Of a stretch of 64,000 nucleotides of DNA, positions 47,633 through 55,273 are shown piece after piece. Numbering within the stretch: the first letter of the stretch is position 1; each line of letters starts with the position of its first letter. The translations under genes were made by a program, and so were the position numbers. Below the pieces are notes generated by a model. The model worked only from the letters and a program-made list of their open reading frames with translations, was not told the DNA's origin and searched no databases. The stretch comes from Streptomyces sp. NBC_01314 (GTDB taxonomy: Bacteria; Actinomycetota; Actinomycetes; Streptomycetales; Streptomycetaceae). The stretch spans positions 4,154,001-4,218,000 of the forward strand of contig NZ_CP108394.1 in the NCBI RefSeq assembly GCF_041435215.1. The letters run 5' to 3'.

Positions 47633-49243
47633 ATGGCTACTGTCACTCCAACTTCCTCCGCCCGGCCCGATCCCCGCCGCTGGTGGGCCCTCGGCGCCCT
47701 CGTCGCGAGCATGCTGGTGCTCGGCTTCGACATGACGATCCTCAACGTGGCGCTGCCGACCATGGCCGAGCAGATCGGCGCGACCACCGGTGAGCAGCAG
47801 TGGATGGCGGACGCGTACATCGTCGTCTTCGCGGCCCTGATGCTCCCTGCCGGACTGCTCGGCGACCGGTTCGGCCGACGGCGGATGCTGATCACCGGGC
47901 TGGGGATCTTCCTGGCCGGATCGGTCGTCGGCGCGCTGGCCCAGGACGTGAACGCGGTCGTCGCAGCCCGCGCCGTGATGGGAATCGGCGCAGCGCTGGT
48001 CACCCCGCTCGCCCTCTCGGTACTGCCCTCGCTCTTCACGCCCGACGAGCGCACCAAGGCCGTCGGCATCGTCTCGGCGGGCTCCATGCTCGGCCTGCCG
48101 CTCGGCCCGATCATCGGCGGCTGGCTCCTCAACCACTACTGGTGGGGCTCGGTCTTCCTGATCAACGTCCCGATGGCGGCGATCGGCATCGCCGCCTGCG
48201 TCTTCCTGCTGCCCGAGACCCGCGACCCCGCCTCCCCCAGAATCGACACCGTCTCCACCGCGCTCACCGCCGCCGGCCTCGGCTCTCTCATCTACGCGAT
48301 CATCGAGGCACCCACCCGCGGCTGGGGCGACCCACTGGTCCTGGGCATGTTCGCCGGGGCTGCGGTCCTCATCGCCGCACTGGTGCTGCGCGAGCGGCGG
48401 TCGGTGCGCCCCATGCTCGACATGGGCCTGCTCGCCCACCGCGGCTTCCTCTTCAACGCACTCGCCGCGACCCTCGTCATGTTCGTCCTGTCCGGCCTGA
48501 TGTTCGTCCTGCCGCCGTACCTCCAGGCCGTCCTCGGCAACGACGCCCTGGGCACCGGCGTACGGCTGCTGCCGCTGATGGGCGGCCTGCTGGTCGGCGC
48601 TCGGGTCGCGCAACCCGTCGTCGAACGCTTCGGGTCCCGGTCCGTGGTCAGCGCGGGACTGGTGGTGCTCGCCTTCGCCGCCTTCCTCGGCAGTCGTACG
48701 ACGGTCGACTCCGGCTACGGGTTCACCGCACTGTGGCTGTCGTTCGCCGGAGCCGGATTCGGGCTCTCGATCGTGCCCGCGATGTCCGGCGCCCTAGGCA
48801 CCCTGCCCACCGACCGGGCCGGCAGCGGCTCCGGGCTGCTGATGACCCTGCGACAGGTGGGCGGCGCGATCGGCATCGCCCTGCTCGGCAGTCTGCTCGC
48901 GGGCGCCTTCCGGGACCGGCTCGACACCGCCGCGCTGCCCGCGTCGGCCGCCGACACCGCCGGGGACTCGGTGGTCGCGGCCCACCTCGTCGCGGAGCGG
49001 GCGGGCGCGGCCGACCTCCTGACGTCCGCGAACGCCTCGTACGTCCACGGCATGGGCCTCGTCCTGCTGGTGTGCGGCGGCGCGGCCCTGGCCGCGGCGC
49101 TGCTGGCCGCGGCCTTCCTGCCGAGCACGCCGACCGGGCCGAGCGAGCGGGGCGGCCGGAGTGAGCGGAGCGGCCAGAGTGGTCAGAGCCGTCGGAGCAC
49201 CGGCTCTGACCTGGCCACGTCCAAGCCCGATGCCCGACAATGA
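47633..49243 (+). CDS. MFS drug exporter, EmrB/QacA (DHA2, 14-TMS) type
   Basis: The 536-residue protein has about fourteen helices. Motif A GDRFGRRRMLITGL follows helix 2, and DMTILNVALPTM and QWMADAYIVVFAALMLPAGLL mark DHA2 exporters. Motif C-like LGLPLGPIIGGWLL is present. It would export toxic small molecules using the proton gradient. No ribosome-binding site is visible before the ATG, consistent with the leaderless promoter above. The C-terminal tail is a Ser/Gly/Arg-rich repeat (SERGGRSERSGQSGQS). It is followed by its probable TetR repressor. Confidence 0.93.
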   Translation: MATVTPTSSARPDPRRWWALGALVASMLVLGFDMTILNVALPTMAEQIGATTGEQQWMADAYIVVFAALMLPAGLLGDRFGRRRMLITGLGIFLAGSVVGALAQDVNAVVAARAVMGIGAALVTPLALSVLPSLFTPDERTKAVGIVSAGSMLGLPLGPIIGGWLLNHYWWGSVFLINVPMAAIGIAACVFLLPETRDPASPRIDTVSTALTAAGLGSLIYAIIEAPTRGWGDPLVLGMFAGAAVLIAALVLRERRSVRPMLDMGLLAHRGFLFNALAATLVMFVLSGLMFVLPPYLQAVLGNDALGTGVRLLPLMGGLLVGARVAQPVVERFGSRSVVSAGLVVLAFAAFLGSRTTVDSGYGFTALWLSFAGAGFGLSIVPAMSGALGTLPTDRAGSGSGLLMTLRQVGGAIGIALLGSLLAGAFRDRLDTAALPASAADTAGDSVVAAHLVAERAGAADLLTSANASYVHGMGLVLLVCGGAALAAALLAAAFLPSTPTGPSERGGRSERSGQSGQSRRSTGSDLATSKPDARQ

Positions 49244-49247
49244 CGGC

Positions 49248-49904
49248 ATGACGGCCGCACGCCCCACCACCTCCACCACCTCCACGACTCCCACCACCCC
49301 CGCCGATCGCCCGCAGCTCGGACTCCGTGAACGGAAGAAGATCAAGACCCGCGAGGCGATCCGCGCCGCGACCTACGCACTGGTCGAGGAGCAGGGCTAC
49401 GACGCCACGACGATCGAGCAGATCGCCGACCGGGCGGAGGTGTCACCGTCGACCGTCTTCCGGTACTTCCCCACCAAGGAGGACATCGTCCTCACCGACG
49501 AGTACGACCCGATCCTCCTGGATGAACTGCGGGCTCGGCCGGCGGACGAACCCTGGACGGACAGCATCCGCCACGTGATGCGCGAGGCCGTCCGCACGGG
49601 CATCGAGGAGGACATGGCGGTGGCGCGGCTGCGCACCCACCTGATGGTCCAGGTGCCCGCGGTGCGCTCACGCATGATGGAGAGCATGTCGGTCACCGGC
49701 CGCATGCTCTGCACCGCCATCGGCGAACGCACCGGCCGGGACCCCGACAGCCTGGAGGTACGGGTCTGGGCGATGTCCCTCATCGGCGGCCTGATGGAGA
49801 CGTCCCTCTACTGGGCCGAGAACGACCACCGTGACGACTTCGCCGAACTCGTCGACCGCACCCTGGCCACCCTCCAACACGGCCTCCGAACGGAAAACCC
49901 CTGA
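49248..49904 (+). CDS. TetR-family transcriptional regulator
   Basis: After a Thr-rich N-terminus (~20 residues), the helix-turn-helix domain (about 25-75) has LRERKKIKTREAIRAATYALV, DATTIEQIADRAEVSPSTVFRYFPTKEDIV (in parts). The ligand domain is helical and typical in length. It lies 4 bp after the MFS stop and probably represses that operon through the repeats at 47.6 kb. The start could instead be an ATG at 49230 overlapping the MFS gene; neither has a clear Shine-Dalgarno. Confidence 0.93.
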   Translation: MTAARPTTSTTSTTPTTPADRPQLGLRERKKIKTREAIRAATYALVEEQGYDATTIEQIADRAEVSPSTVFRYFPTKEDIVLTDEYDPILLDELRARPADEPWTDSIRHVMREAVRTGIEEDMAVARLRTHLMVQVPAVRSRMMESMSVTGRMLCTAIGERTGRDPDSLEVRVWAMSLIGGLMETSLYWAENDHRDDFAELVDRTLATLQHGLRTENP

Positions 49905-49937
49905 GGCCGCCTCCCTCCCCCGTGCCATCCTAACCAG

Positions 49938-50663
49938 GTGAAAGCACCCGAGATCCACGTCGAAGTCGCCCCCGAGCTGGCCCTGTTCGTCCCCCACGCC
50001 CGCCGCGCGGGCGCGACCCCGCTGGCCACCGACGGCGTCTCGACACTGGGCCACGTGATCGAGTCCCTCGGCGTACCCCTGACCGAGGTGGGCGCACTCG
50101 TCGTCGACGGCCGCGAGGTCCCGGTCTCCCACATCCCGGCGGACGGCGAGTCGGTGACCGTACGCCCGGTCGCCCGCCCCCAGCACATCCCTGGCGCCCC
50201 CCTCCGCTTCCTCCTCGACGTCCACCTCGGCACGCTCGCGCGACGGCTGCGACTGCTGGGGGTGGACGCGGCGTACGAGTCGACAGACCTCGGCGACCCG
50301 GCGCTGGCCACCCTCTCCGCCACCGAGCGACGCGTGATGCTCAGCCGTGACCGGGGCTTGCTGCGGCGGCGTGAGTTGTGGGCCGGGGCGTACATCTACA
50401 GCACGCACCCGGAGGAGCAACTCCGGGATGTGCTGGACCGGTTCGCACCCGATCTCCACCCCTGGACTCGGTGCACCGCCTGCAACGGGCTGCTGAAGCC
50501 GGCGACGAAGGAGGAGGTCGCGGACCGGCTGGAGGGCGGGACGCAGAAGTCGTACGACGTGTTCGCGCAGTGCGACGCGTGCGGGCGGGCGTACTGGAAG
50601 GGCGCGCACCACGAGAAGCTGGAGGCGATCGTGCGGGAGGCGCTGAGGATGCGTACGGGGTGA
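49938..50663 (+). CDS. Mut7-C RNase-domain protein with ubiquitin-like N-terminus
   Basis: Residues ~1-85 form a ubiquitin-like beta-grasp (VEVAPELALFVPHARRAG...VPVSHIPADGESVTVRPVA). Residues ~90-235 form the Mut7-C domain: FLLDVHLGTLARRLRLLGVDAAYES, MLSRDRGLLRRREL and a zinc ribbon CTACNGLLKPATKE...CDACGRAYWKGAHHEKL. The PIN-like acidic residues (LDVH, DRGLL) are present, so it may be an RNase. The GTG start is inferred from the family's beginning. It appears to be a stand-alone gene 33 bp after tetR. Confidence 0.9.
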   Translation: MKAPEIHVEVAPELALFVPHARRAGATPLATDGVSTLGHVIESLGVPLTEVGALVVDGREVPVSHIPADGESVTVRPVARPQHIPGAPLRFLLDVHLGTLARRLRLLGVDAAYESTDLGDPALATLSATERRVMLSRDRGLLRRRELWAGAYIYSTHPEEQLRDVLDRFAPDLHPWTRCTACNGLLKPATKEEVADRLEGGTQKSYDVFAQCDACGRAYWKGAHHEKLEAIVREALRMRTG

Positions 50664-50773
50664 GCCGGGAGTCGCTCGCCCGGTGCCGCTGACGGGCAAC
50701 GCGATGGGACACTCACCGACCCGCGACGCTTGAGGCTCCCGACCGCGCGGTTCTCATCCCCCGCGACTGCCGC

Positions 50774-51874
50774 TCACGACCGTGTGGCAGCCCCGCACTC
50801 CGCATCGCCGGCCTCCCGCATGCGCGTGTCCATCGACGTGCTCCGGTCGTACGGGTCGACCTCGGGGCCGTCTCCCGGGCGCGAGGCATCGCGCTCTGCG
50901 ATGAACTCGGGGGTGAGGTAGCCGTCGAAGGTATCGCAGCCGCCGTTGGTGGTGTCCACCTTGTAGGAGACGAGGGAGAACGTACCCGACTCGATGACGA
51001 TCTTCGCCGGGTCGTCCCAACTCATCACGACCTCGCGGCGCACGATGGTGCGCGCGACTTCGTCGCTTCCCGCCGCAGCGCGTACGGACGGATATACGTA
51101 GGTGACATCGGTGGTCACCTCGACCGCACCGCGCTTACCTTCTCGGTACGTGATCCGCCCCCGTGTCTTGACCACATCCCCGACAAGCCGGACCTTCGCC
51201 TCCTTGAACCGGCTGAACAGCAGCAGAGGATCATCCTCCCGGCTGGGCGCACGGAGCGCGGTCGCGAGGTAGTCCTGGACATCCTGCTGATGAGGATTGA
51301 TCAACGCGATCGCCTTGCTCGGCCGCTTCCCACGCAGCACACCAGGATCCAGACTGGACGCGGCGAGGAAGTCCCGGGACTTCTCGAGCGCCTGCGTGAC
51401 CTGCCCCTTGCTCATCCAGCCGGTCGCACGTGCCTCGGGCAGGCCGATCCCAGCCGTCCCGTCAGCCCACTGAGCCGCGGGCGACCCCCTGAACGGCTGC
51501 CGCACGGTCGGACGGTGGGCTGCCAGTTCCGTCGGCGGCGGTTGATCCGGACGTTTCGACTCCACGGCGAGCGGCGCACTCTCGCCGTCTCCGCCTCCGA
51601 ACCATCCAGCGACCCGCCCCGGATCCAGTGCCACGACCAGCAGGGCGCCCGCAAACAGCAGACCGACCACGTACCAACCCTTACCTCCTTGCCGCCGGGC
51701 CGGCTGGTGACTCCGCCACGGCTCCGGCCGGCCACTCTCCTCCCGCAGCCGCCGCGCCACCATGCGGGCCCGCGCCGACGGCTCCTCGGGCGCGTCCTTG
51801 GTCCCCGCTTCGGCGTCACGAAGGAAGCGCTCCCACTCGTCGTCCGGTATGGACTCCCCGTCCTTGCCCACCAT
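50774..51874 (-). CDS. Hypothetical single-pass membrane protein
   Basis: I do not recognise this family. A ~65-residue cytoplasmic region (MVGKDGESIPDDEWERFLRDAE) leads to a membrane helix (GWYVVGLLFAGALLVVAL). A ~270-residue extracytoplasmic domain has WMSKGQVTQALEKSRDFLAASSLDPGVLRG (in parts), INPHQQDVQDYLATAL and ITYREGKRGAVEVTTDVTYVYPSVRA (in parts). The beta-rich later part and the Cys near the end (NGGCDTFDGY) look like a secreted lipoprotein-type fold. The 90 bp upstream, shared with a truncated gene, contains its promoter. Confidence 0.7.
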   Translation of the reverse strand: MVGKDGESIPDDEWERFLRDAEAGTKDAPEEPSARARMVARRLREESGRPEPWRSHQPARRQGGKGWYVVGLLFAGALLVVALDPGRVAGWFGGGDGESAPLAVESKRPDQPPPTELAAHRPTVRQPFRGSPAAQWADGTAGIGLPEARATGWMSKGQVTQALEKSRDFLAASSLDPGVLRGKRPSKAIALINPHQQDVQDYLATALRAPSREDDPLLLFSRFKEAKVRLVGDVVKTRGRITYREGKRGAVEVTTDVTYVYPSVRAAAGSDEVARTIVRREVVMSWDDPAKIVIESGTFSLVSYKVDTTNGGCDTFDGYLTPEFIAERDASRPGDGPEVDPYDRSTSMDTRMREAGDAECGAATRS

Positions 51875-51961
51875 GGGCCCCCGTCCTTCTCACGTACCCG
51901 GTCCCTCCCCAGGGCCGGTCATCTTTCGTGCATCATCACACAGCTCAACTTGGCTAGTTGA

Positions 51962-52219
51962 TCGCCGCAGGGCGGGGCCCCGGGGGCTCCGTGCCGTATC
52001 TCCGACAGTGTCACGGTCGCGACGGGGCACACCCATACGCGCAACATCCTCAAGCCCAAGTACGGTGGCCTGCAATATGGTTCGTGGGGCTACGAGGTCT
52101 CGTGGGAAAAGTGCCGGCGTCAGGGGAACGGCTGCGGCGAAGCGATGCTCATCGACAGCGGCACGGCGACGCTCCCCACCAAGGAGACCGGATGGAAGTT
52201 CTGGAGCACCTCTCCGTGA
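51962..52219 (+). pseudogene. 3' fragment of a truncated gene
   Basis: A frame open from a TGA at 51959 to a TGA at 52219 encodes protein-like sequence: GHTHTRNILKPKYGGLQYG, SWGYEVSWEKCRRQGNGCG, then MLIDSGTATLPTKETGWKFW. It has no upstream start or ribosome-binding site and composition unlike random frames. Its TGA overlaps the GTG of the lipoprotein gene (GTGA), as if the two were once a coupled pair whose 5' part was deleted. Confidence 0.55.
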
Positions 52220-52692
52220 GGCCCCGGCCCGCATGGCTCGTCGGCTGTGTCCTGGCGCAGGCGCTCCTGCTGACGTCCTGCACGTCTGCCGACAACTCCG
52301 CACCCGACCCCACCGCCTCACCGACCGCTCCCCGTCGCAGCACCGAGCTGAAGACCGAGAAGAGACTCACGGCTGAAGTCCAGTCGGCCCTTGACGCCGT
52401 CACGGACCAGGGTGGCTCGATGGTCGAGTCCGGCGTCGAGCGGGTCTCCGACGGAGCCCACACACAGCCCGGCTTGACCGAAGACGTCACCTACAGGGTT
52501 GCTGTCGTATGCGCTGGCACGGGGGACACGGAGATCGTCTTCACCCCGACGGCCGCGGGTTCGAAGAAGCTGGTTCCCTGCGACGGGACCGTGGTCTTCC
52601 AACGCTTCGCAGCGCAGGACCCTCTCCGACTGGATGTTCAGGGGCAGCCCGGCGCAACAGGCATGATCGCCTGGCGTATCAACGAGATCTGA
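52216..52692 (+). CDS. Small secreted lipoprotein
   Basis: GTG at 52216 begins MRPRPAWLVGCVLAQALLLTSC, a clean lipoprotein signal with lipobox LLTSC (Cys 22). A ~135-residue outer domain follows: TEKRLTAEVQSALDAVTDQGG, DVTYRVAVVCAGTGDTEIVF and CDGTVVFQRFAAQDPLRLDVQG (in parts). Two Cys in the domain may pair. An upstream ATG (52192) would add residues before the signal and is less likely. The overlap with the truncated gene suggests the original partner is gone. Function unknown. Confidence 0.75.
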   Translation: MRPRPAWLVGCVLAQALLLTSCTSADNSAPDPTASPTAPRRSTELKTEKRLTAEVQSALDAVTDQGGSMVESGVERVSDGAHTQPGLTEDVTYRVAVVCAGTGDTEIVFTPTAAGSKKLVPCDGTVVFQRFAAQDPLRLDVQGQPGATGMIAWRINEI

Positions 52693-52749
52693 CCGGGCTC
52701 TGATCCACCGTCCAGCGATGACAGGGTCCGTCGAGCCAAGCCTGCGACG

Positions 52750-52804
52750 ATCTCGAAAGCCGTCGTGGCGCGAGTCACCGTGGGTTCCAATCCCACACCC
52801 CGGA
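52750..52804 (+). other. 3' half of a tRNA-Ser-like sequence, probable att scar
   Basis: The stretch has an anticodon loop CTCGAAA (anticodon CGA, Ser), a variable arm GTGGC-GCGA-GTCAC and a T arm GTGGG-TTCCAAT-CCCAC followed by ACCCCGG. The matching 5' half (acceptor, D arm) is absent upstream, where sequence diverges just before the anticodon loop. Integrative elements in actinomycetes often recombine in this part of a tRNA gene, leaving such a copy. Confidence 0.55.
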
Positions 52805-52844
52805 AGGCCAGTCAACTGGACGGACTCCATGCCAGGATGAGGGC

Positions 52845-53111
52845 ATGCAGCCCGTAGACGTGCACAGCAATCTGCGCCTCCTGCTTAACGAGTGGGATCC
52901 GATTGGCGTCGCTGATCTCGTCCAGGATCAGTACGACTGCCTCATCGCTCCCCTCCTCACCCGTCTGCACGCTGGAGCCGGGCGGGCAGCGATTGGCGAG
53001 TTCCTGGGGTCCGAGCTGGAAGATCACTTCGCTCTCGCCCCTCAGCCCCAAGAAGTTGACCAGCTGGCGGACAGGCTTGTGGCCTGGTGGTCCACCGTCG
53101 GCGCTGCTTGA
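52845..53111 (+). CDS. Small protein with an NEWDPIGV motif (DUF1871-like)
   Basis: The 88-residue soluble protein has LRLLLNEWDPIGVADLVQDQYDCLI (in parts) and ends with LADRLVAWWSTVGAA. The WDPIGV motif followed by an acidic helix is shared, from memory, with short DUF1871-type proteins and with small immunity-like proteins encoded beside toxins. No toxin gene is adjacent. There is no strong ribosome-binding site. It lies 40 bp after the tRNA-like scar and may have arrived with a lost element. Confidence 0.6.
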   Translation: MQPVDVHSNLRLLLNEWDPIGVADLVQDQYDCLIAPLLTRLHAGAGRAAIGEFLGSELEDHFALAPQPQEVDQLADRLVAWWSTVGAA

Positions 53112-53254
53112 CTGCTTTCCCCATGGTTCCCCGCTGTTCCCCGCTCGATCTGGTGCGCTTGTGGTGCACGTCTGTTGTGGCGCGCTGACCACTGTCGCCG
53201 ACGGTGCCTCCTCCTGCTGCGGAGCTCCCACCAGGGTGCTGCTTGAATCGGCCC

Positions 53255-53557
53255 ATGACTTCCGTTCGCGCACCGGACGAGACACAAGAGATGAAGGAGC
53301 TCGCGGTCTGGTTCGGCGGGGCGTCCGTGGCGTGCTGGTTTTGTTGCCCCTTCTGGATGCTCGTCTGCTTCCTTGCTCTGCCCATGGCTCTCGTCGGCCT
53401 TGTGCGGGCCTGCGTCGAGTACTGGGCGTCAGCGCACGGCCGAGCGAGCAGGTCGCGAGCCGTAGTGGGTGGTTTGTTGTCCCTCCTGGGAGGAACGGCG
53501 GCGATCGCCTACATGATCTTTCTAGCCACCCACCCGGATCTTCCCGTCCAGGGGTAG
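53255..53557 (+). CDS. Small membrane protein (~100 aa)
   Basis: Two or three hydrophobic segments are seen: VACWFCCPFWMLVCFLALPMALVGL and AVVGGLLSLLGGTAAIAYMIFLA (in parts), with a short basic loop between them (YWASAHGRASRSR). Four Cys/Trp-rich residues precede the first helix. No family recognised. The start is uncertain (ATG at 53255 or 53291); ribosome-binding sites are weak. It lies in the patchy accessory stretch and could be a remnant. Confidence 0.5.
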   Translation: MTSVRAPDETQEMKELAVWFGGASVACWFCCPFWMLVCFLALPMALVGLVRACVEYWASAHGRASRSRAVVGGLLSLLGGTAAIAYMIFLATHPDLPVQG

Positions 53558-53659
53558 TGGTTCCGACAGTCACGGTGCACCCTCTTGCCCACTGCCTTCC
53601 AACTGTGGTGGGGGGTGTTGGGCTGCGTACGGGGGCGTTCTCCTCTGCCCAGGTGACGC

Positions 53660-54040
53660 TCAGCCTGCCTGCGCGTCGTCCGCGAGGGGGGTGGTGTCCT
53701 TGGTCGGTGGGGCTTTGATGGCCACAGGCTTATTGATGTCGAGGAAGGTGATGGTCAGGTCGAGCAGCCCGTCTCCGGTGCCGACAAGCATGTCGTTGTG
53801 TTCGGCCCGCATACGGAACTGCTTGGTGCGGTCGTCGCCGTCTATCCACAGGTCCATGGTGAGCGGGTCGGAGACTTCCAGCTGCATGAACTGATCGAGG
53901 CGCTCTCGAATCAGGCCGTCGCTGTTCACCGTCCCCTTGTAGTGCGTGGTCCTGGCGCCGTCGACCGTCTCAGTGCCGATCAGCCGCAGGTCCTTGGACC
54001 CGGTCAGAAGGGTGGACTGCGCAGTTGGGGTTCGGCAGGG
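53660..54040 (-). pseudogene. 3' fragment of an LppX/LprAFG-like lipoprotein gene
   Basis: The C-terminal frame encodes KDLRLIGTETVDGARTTHYKG, ERLDQFMQLEVSDPLTMDLW, then RAEHNDMLVGTGDGLLDLTITF and a C-terminal DAQAG, typical of the second half of LppX-type lipoproteins. Upstream of about 54040 the frame continues open but only with Arg/Ser-rich unrelated residues, and there is no signal peptide. So the first ~130 residues and start are missing. The break coincides with the end of another truncated frame on the opposite strand. Confidence 0.6.
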
Positions 54041-54114
54041 CGTGGAGCCTGGCGATTGCGTGGCTGAGGACGGCGACCCAGGGCCATCGTGCATGAGCTG
54101 GACCATCGAGCGGA

Positions 54115-54356
54115 CACCCGGGCGGCCTGTGCGTCGCACCGGCGACGATCGTCTCGCCGTGCCGCTACGGCTGAACGGGACCGGTGACCGGCACCCCACC
54201 GACACCGACATGACCCTCACCCTCGCAGAGGCCGAGCATCTGCACGCCGCCCTCTGCCGTGCCCTCGACGGCCAGCCGCTGCCTCCGGCCGCGCCGGACT
54301 GTCGCAACTCCGTCCAGACCTCACCCGGCACCGGGCACACCATGGGCCGCGCGTAA
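54115..54356 (+). pseudogene. 3' fragment of a small Streptomyces hypothetical gene
   Basis: In-frame residues RLAVPLRLNGTGDRHPTDTD, then MTLTLAEAEHLHAALCRALDG, look like the end of a small, frequent Streptomyces protein whose start is absent; upstream frame residues are unrelated. It meets the truncated lipoprotein gene tail-to-tail near 54.1 kb, which marks a recombination joint. An internal ATG could still start a ~55-residue product. Confidence 0.45.
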
Positions 54357-54387
54357 CCGCCGCCTACGCAGCAGGACCAACCATGAC

Positions 54388-54490
54388 GCGGCCCCGTACC
54401 CGGCGAATGTCGGCAGGTACGGGACCGCGTTCCCACGTGCACCGCTCAGGTCGTACCGTCCGTGCACATCGTCAGCGACGCTTCACATCC
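54388..54490. repeat. ~100 bp direct repeat, left copy
   Basis: This segment matches 55170-55273 at most positions with the same order of motifs: GCGGCCCCG, AGGTACGGG, CCGCGTTCCCACG, TCAGGTCGTACCGTCCG and GCTTCACATCC. The right copy includes the last ~17 bp of the oxidase gene and its terminator-like hairpin. The two bracket the VOC-family gene. Confidence 0.75.
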
Positions 54491-54562
54491 GCCGGCCGCC
54501 GGGCCGGGCTTACCGGTGCACGCGTGACTCGCTATGGTGCACCTCGCCGTCTCGGAGGGTGG

Positions 54563-54997
54563 TCAGTCGAGACAGAACTCGTTGCCCTCGATGTCCTGCA
54601 TCACGATGCACGACTCGTTGTCATCGTCGGCCAGCAGCACTCGCACGCATGTCGCGCCGAGCGCGACCAGTCGTGCGCACTCGGCTTCGAGCGTGGCGAG
54701 GCGTTCTTCGCCCACGAGCCCGGTGCCGGCTCGCACGTCAAGATGCACCCGATTCTTGACGACCTTGCCTTCGGGGACGCGCTGGAAGTACAGGCGCGGG
54801 CCCACACCTGAGGGGTCACCGCAGGCGAACGCCGCACCCTGCTGCTCAGGCGGCAGAGAGCCATCGAAGTCGTCCCAGGTGGCGAACCCCTCCGGTGGGG
54901 GCGGTACGACGTACCCCAGCACCTCGCACCAGAAGCGGGCGACGCGCTCGGGTTCTGCGCAGTCGAAGGTGACTTGGAACTGCTTGATCGATGACAT
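54563..54997 (-). CDS. VOC (glyoxalase/bleomycin-resistance) superfamily protein
   Basis: The 144-residue protein has the two-part VOC fold: FQVTFDCAEPERVARFWCEVLGYVVPPPPEG (in parts) and RVHLDVRAGTG...CVRVLLADDDNESCIVMQDIEGNEFCLD. Metal or substrate residues would be His in RVHLDV and Glu in GNEFCLD. It is a typical single-gene member of unknown substrate, often annotated as glyoxalase-like. AGGGTG precedes the ATG by about 7 nt. It is the only intact gene between the two ~100 bp direct repeats. Confidence 0.9.
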   Translation of the reverse strand: MSSIKQFQVTFDCAEPERVARFWCEVLGYVVPPPPEGFATWDDFDGSLPPEQQGAAFACGDPSGVGPRLYFQRVPEGKVVKNRVHLDVRAGTGLVGEERLATLEAECARLVALGATCVRVLLADDDNESCIVMQDIEGNEFCLD

Positions 54998-55169
54998 CGG
55001 CGCACCCTAGCAAGGGGACTCTGTCGCTCATTTCCCGGTGTACATCCGCGTGTTGTCGGGAAAGCGGCCCGCCCCAGCCAGCCGCTGCTGTGCCGTGCGG
55101 TCGCGGGGGGGGTGAACCGATGTCGATGCCTCCAAGGGGGGTTGCCTTGCCCGTCGTTCCGGACCGGAC

Positions 55170-55273
55170 CGCGGCCCCGCACCCGGCCGATGTCGCCAGG
55201 TACGGGGCCGCGTTCCCACGGTGCGCCTCTCAGGTCGTACCGTCCGCGCGGATCGTCAGCCGCGCTTCACATC
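55170..55273. repeat. ~100 bp direct repeat, right copy, with terminator-like hairpin
   Basis: Counterpart of 54388-54490. GCGGCCCCG near 55170 pairs with CGGGGCCGC near 55204 to form a ~9 bp stem downstream of the oxidase stop on the minus strand, a probable terminator. The repeat extends through the final codons of that gene. Confidence 0.75.

Noticed and set aside
52750..52804. A complete tRNA-Ser gene
   Set aside because: The sequence 5' of the anticodon loop does not form a D arm or pair with the acceptor 3' strand, so only the 3' half is present.
53881..53912. A second copy of the tRNA-like att core
   Set aside because: CTCTCGAATCAGGCCGTCGCTG resembles it over a few bases only, with no T arm following, and it lies inside the lipoprotein-gene fragment.
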